From Bacteroides sp. (GTDB lineage Bacteria; Bacteroidota; Bacteroidia; Bacteroidales; SM23-62), in assembly GCA_030592145.1 (NCBI GenBank), contig JAUVKJ010000062.1, positions 1-8,254 of the forward strand: DNA of 8,254 nucleotides. Reading direction: 5' to 3'. The translations under genes were made by a program, and so were the position numbers. How positions within the stretch are numbered: the first letter of the stretch is position 1; every line of letters begins with the position of its first letter. This document shows positions 5,309-8,254 of this stretch, piece by piece. A model generated the notes under the pieces. The model saw only the letters and a program-made list of their open reading frames with translations. It searched no databases and was not told where the DNA came from.

Positions 5309-6010
5309 TTACTGGTTAATATAGCTTATAAGCTGGCAGGCAACGATGCCGGCTGTCTCGGTCCGGTAAACAGCCTCTCCCAAACTGATCTCCCTGTAAT
5401 TCCGGGCAGTGGCCATAGCTACTTCTTCCGGAGTAAAATCTCCTTCCGGTCCGATCAATACCAGCCATGACAGATTAGGGGCAGCGGATCCCCCCGGGAA
5501 ATCATCCGGGTTAGTCCGGCAATGAGCAATTAATTTTTTATCCGCCCGGGCTTGCTGAAGGAACCCGTGCAAGGGGACAAAGGGATTGAGTTTTGGCAGG
5601 TATGCCCGTCCCGATTGCTTCATGGCGGCCAGCAGGATCTTCCCGGAGCGTTCTTGTCGGACATGCTTGCGTTCTGAACGTTCGCAGAGGATAGGTGTAA
5701 TCTCATCAACACCGATTTCGGTGGCTTTTTCAAGAAACCATTCGAACCGTTCGGCACTTTTTGTCGGGGCAATAGCAATGTGAAGGTAATATTTACGTGC
5801 AAGGTGATCCTTTATGGTCTCCAAAATCCGGATCCTGGTGTTTTGGGGGTTCGGGACAGAAATAATCCCTTTATAGAGATTCCCCCTGCCATCTACCAGG
5901 TCAACGGGATCACCCTGCTTCAGCCTGAGAATCCTGATCAAATGCCGGGATTCATCCTCATGCAGGATGGCATACTGACCATCTATTTGTTCTGTAAAGA
6001 AGACTGGCAT
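5309..6010 (-). CDS. rsmE: 16S rRNA (uracil-1498-N3)-methyltransferase RsmE
   Basis: RsmE is a SPOUT-class enzyme that uses S-adenosylmethionine to methylate N3 of U1498 in 16S rRNA of the small ribosomal subunit. The 233-residue length is normal. An N-terminal PUA-like RNA-binding domain (about 1-70) includes HLIRILRLKQGD and VDLVDGRGNLYKG. The catalytic domain shows KATEIGVDEITPILCERSE (95-113) and MKQSGRAYLPKLNP (130-143). The SAM-binding knot follows, with LIGPEGDFTPEEV (185-197) and LGEAVYRTETA (210-220). The last motif is normally LGxRxLRTETA; here EAVY replaces the middle, but RTETA is intact. Its ATG lies only 8 nt after the stop of the large upstream gene on the same strand, so the two are probably co-transcribed and perhaps translationally coupled. 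The terminator at 5268-5306 ends the unit. Confidence 0.95.
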   Translation of the reverse strand: MPVFFTEQIDGQYAILHEDESRHLIRILRLKQGDPVDLVDGRGNLYKGIISVPNPQNTRIRILETIKDHLARKYYLHIAIAPTKSAERFEWFLEKATEIGVDEITPILCERSERKHVRQERSGKILLAAMKQSGRAYLPKLNPFVPLHGFLQQARADKKLIAHCRTNPDDFPGGSAAPNLSWLVLIGPEGDFTPEEVAMATARNYREISLGEAVYRTETAGIVACQLISYINQ

Positions 6011-6018
6011 GCTTCAGG

Positions 6019-8254
6019 TTATTCTTCAACGGGAGGCTCCACTTCCTGGAACCTGCGCAGAAACATGGCTTTTTTCCTTGCCGTTGCAACAATGAAGATA
6101 AAGGGAACCTGGTTCTTCGGAGTTTTCATTTTGCGCTGTTTTGTCTTCAGATCACGGATGGTGTAGTTGAATTCCCGGTTGCTTGAAAGGCAATGCATAA
6201 CCCCTCTGGTATATCCGAAATAGTACCAGTTCCTTCTATCCAGCTCAATGTATACATCAAGAAGATCACCGCTTCGTTTCTTCTGCATCTCAATAATTCC
6301 CTCTACTTTCTTATTGACCTGGTTTCCGTTAATGCTTCCCAGGGATATCTTGCCCTTCGAACGATAGGACTGGGTATCATGGTTCCATATTAGTTTAACG
6401 TTCGTGAAAAACAGCGATTTGTTCATTTCCGGCAATGATGACTGGTATTCTCCAAACAGCCCGAGTTCAGCCTGCAAAACTTCAGCTCTCTCCCTTCCAA
6501 CAAGTTCCGACATCATTTTCATATACGCCGGATCGGTCAGGTCAACGGCTTCGAGGTCCGGGAAACTGTCTATCTTGTTTGCCATGACCTGGAAAGCCTC
6601 ATCAGACATATGAAAATCCAGGGCAAGGGAGATGTTCAGCTCGGTTTCTTCGGTTTCTATGTTATGGACAACATTACCAACAGAGGAAGTCCGGACCTGT
6701 CCGAGGATAATCCCTGTCCTGATTTTCCCTTCCCCATATTCCAGGCAATCGCTGGTCGAAAGACTCAGGTAATTTCCAGGGCCTTCGGGATGGTCCAGCT
6801 TTTCCCGGTTTGCGATCCGGTACTCTGCCGTTTCCCTGTCATAACGCAGGAATCCGTTTGCAGTTACAATTGGCCTGTCTCTGGGAAGTTTTTTCCGGCC
6901 GTTGAAGGCAGAGTAGATATGTGCGGAATCAACGGAAATATAGGTCCCGGAATAAATGTAATTCATATTGATATCCAGGGCTTGCTCCGGAACCGGGATA
7001 TAGATGTCCTCAGGATCGATCTCAGTCCTGAACTTCAGGTAATTGTACTGGTTGTTTTTGCAGTCATGGAATATCTTAACACCCCCGTTAAAGGTCAGGA
7101 AAGAATTTCGGGCATACAGTTCCACCCTGCCCTGGTAACCGTATTGCGGACTGAGGGTAAAATCCCTGTCTTTCCCGATTATCCCTTCAGCCATGGTGTT
7201 TATGGAATCATCAATGGTGATCTCGTGAAAACGTATCTGCTGTGGCTCCCCGGTCTCATCAATAAAATCATAATTTGCAGATCCGGTGTAATTGTTTTTT
7301 CCGAGGACTTTAACGTTCGCTTCATACAACTCATGCAGGCGGGCCTTACGGTTTACAATGATGTTGGCACCGTTGAATTCCATCATTTCACCCTTCGGAT
7401 CGATGACTACTTCACCGTCGGCCGGATATATATAGGCATCGGCAACCCTGAGGAAAGTTACATGTGAGCCGAGAATGATATTCCTGCTGTAATCGTATAC
7501 GGCCCTGTTTGAAACAAAGCTCAGGGAATCCTGGTATGGATCCACGGAAATATACCTTGGCCCGACCATGATATCTTCGCCGTCGGCCCTCGTGATGATC
7601 TCCGGCACGCTATCTGTTGCAGATGCGGACCCCATTGCCAGTACCGCTTCATCCATATCCCACCTGAAAAAATCCAGGCGGCTTACATACTTATTCTCGG
7701 GGAACTCGACAAGGGAGAAGTCCTCGTTGGTTTGAAAGATACCCGAACGGTCTTCAAAATCAACATGTGCCCTCATATTGTCGGTGATCAGTGTAAACCC
7801 GTCCGTATTAACGGATTTAAGGCGGAAATCCGCTGTATCCGAGTCGAAAACATAAGCGGTGTAGGTATAATGGTCTGACTGCAAAACAGAATTGGTAAGC
7901 TCCATTTTTCCTTCCCCTGACAGTCCCGCGGGAGTCAGCACAAGAGACCCGCTCAGCATCGTTGAATCATTCAGTATGGTATAGGGCCCATCTCCTTCGT
8001 TGATCAGCATGGTATCCCGGTAAGGGTGCCACAGCATGTCATTCATGGCTGATCGTACCATTGGGTATTGTACTCCTGAGACCTGTTGCTGAATATCAAA
8101 TTCACTGGCATTACACATCAGGGAATCCGGGTGAAAAATAATGTCTTGCGCCCGTGACCTTGAAGTCAGGTAGGTAAAATCACCTGTACCCCTCAATCCC
8201 GCATTGCTCAGACGGACCAGATTATTATACAGGCCTTTTCCCCTGTACAGTTCA
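6019..8254 (-). CDS. Large conserved-looking protein of unknown function, beta-rich, probably extracytoplasmic; N-terminus beyond the right edge
   Basis: The frame is open from the right edge for 744 codons to a TAA (6021-6019). Codons upstream of the TTG at 8196 continue without a stop (ELYRGKGLYNNLVRLSN...), so the gene begins outside the window and TTG is not its start. I do not recognise a named family. The visible part has many short alternating beta-prone segments with Gly-Asp/Asn turns (for example VELYARNSFLTFNGGVKI, translated from about 7130-7070), few cysteines and no clear transmembrane helix. This suggests repeated beta-solenoid or sandwich units of an exported protein. About 100 C-terminal residues differ: a last beta segment with DVYIELDRRNWYYFGYTRG is followed by a basic stretch (TKQRKMKTPKNQ) and a charged tail ending EVEPPVEE. 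There is no T9SS sorting domain at the C-terminus. A role in the envelope is possible but only inferred. rsmE follows after 8 nt. Confidence 0.85.
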   Translation of the reverse strand, partial: ELYRGKGLYNNLVRLSNAGLRGTGDFTYLTSRSRAQDIIFHPDSLMCNASEFDIQQQVSGVQYPMVRSAMNDMLWHPYRDTMLINEGDGPYTILNDSTMLSGSLVLTPAGLSGEGKMELTNSVLQSDHYTYTAYVFDSDTADFRLKSVNTDGFTLITDNMRAHVDFEDRSGIFQTNEDFSLVEFPENKYVSRLDFFRWDMDEAVLAMGSASATDSVPEIITRADGEDIMVGPRYISVDPYQDSLSFVSNRAVYDYSRNIILGSHVTFLRVADAYIYPADGEVVIDPKGEMMEFNGANIIVNRKARLHELYEANVKVLGKNNYTGSANYDFIDETGEPQQIRFHEITIDDSINTMAEGIIGKDRDFTLSPQYGYQGRVELYARNSFLTFNGGVKIFHDCKNNQYNYLKFRTEIDPEDIYIPVPEQALDINMNYIYSGTYISVDSAHIYSAFNGRKKLPRDRPIVTANGFLRYDRETAEYRIANREKLDHPEGPGNYLSLSTSDCLEYGEGKIRTGIILGQVRTSSVGNVVHNIETEETELNISLALDFHMSDEAFQVMANKIDSFPDLEAVDLTDPAYMKMMSELVGRERAEVLQAELGLFGEYQSSLPEMNKSLFFTNVKLIWNHDTQSYRSKGKISLGSINGNQVNKKVEGIIEMQKKRSGDLLDVYIELDRRNWYYFGYTRGVMHCLSSNREFNYTIRDLKTKQRKMKTPKNQVPFIFIVATARKKAMFLRRFQEVEPPVEE

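Noticed and set aside
6610..7467. 285-codon plus-strand open frame
   Set aside because: It lies wholly antisense to the large minus-strand gene, has no recognisable domain or start signal, and its composition follows from the opposite strand's codons.
8194..8196. TTG as start of the large right-hand gene
   Set aside because: The frame continues upstream with sensible coding sequence to the window edge and no stop, so this TTG is an internal Leu codon.

Overview
The window looks like a chromosomal segment of a member of the Bacteroidota, probably Bacteroidales-like. The evidence is a type IX secretion system (T9SS) sorting domain, the Bacteroidota style of UvrA and RsmE, and candidate promoters of the TTG/TAnnTTTG kind used by the primary sigma factor of this phylum. 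No RNA gene, CRISPR array, insertion sequence or phage gene is visible.

Layout, left to right. (1) Positions 1-1065 are visibly AT-rich and hold three minus-strand genes: an HTH-only LuxR-type regulator (853-1065), a free-standing T9SS C-terminal sorting domain without signal peptide (418-711), and the N-terminal part of a secreted protein with a GTG start that runs off the left edge (397-1). (2) Positions 1066-1399 carry no gene. They hold a 21-bp perfect dyad (1121-1141) upstream of the regulator and a 66-nt nested inverted repeat (1307-1372) just downstream of uvrA. (3) uvrA (1400-4213, minus) encodes a full-length excinuclease subunit A that lacks half of its N-terminal zinc-binding module. 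(4) A 185-bp divergent intergenic region separates uvrA from a plus-strand ECF sigma factor gene (4399-4989), which starts at TTG behind a perfect AGGAGG. The sigma gene is followed by a small acidic protein gene (5053-5247). (5) A strong bidirectional intrinsic terminator (5268-5306) separates this pair from the convergent rsmE (5309-6010, minus). (6) rsmE lies 8 nt downstream of the 3' end of a very large unknown gene (6019 to the right edge, minus) encoding a beta-rich, probably extracytoplasmic protein.

How the genes fit together: uvrA acts in nucleotide excision repair and rsmE in 16S rRNA modification, both housekeeping. The sigma factor and the small protein probably form one regulatory transcription unit. 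The left arm looks like accessory surface-protein and regulator material, including a probable gene remnant. I see no clearly new multi-gene system. The items most worth following are the small protein paired with the ECF sigma factor, the nested palindrome after uvrA, the altered zinc site of UvrA and the orphan sorting domain.
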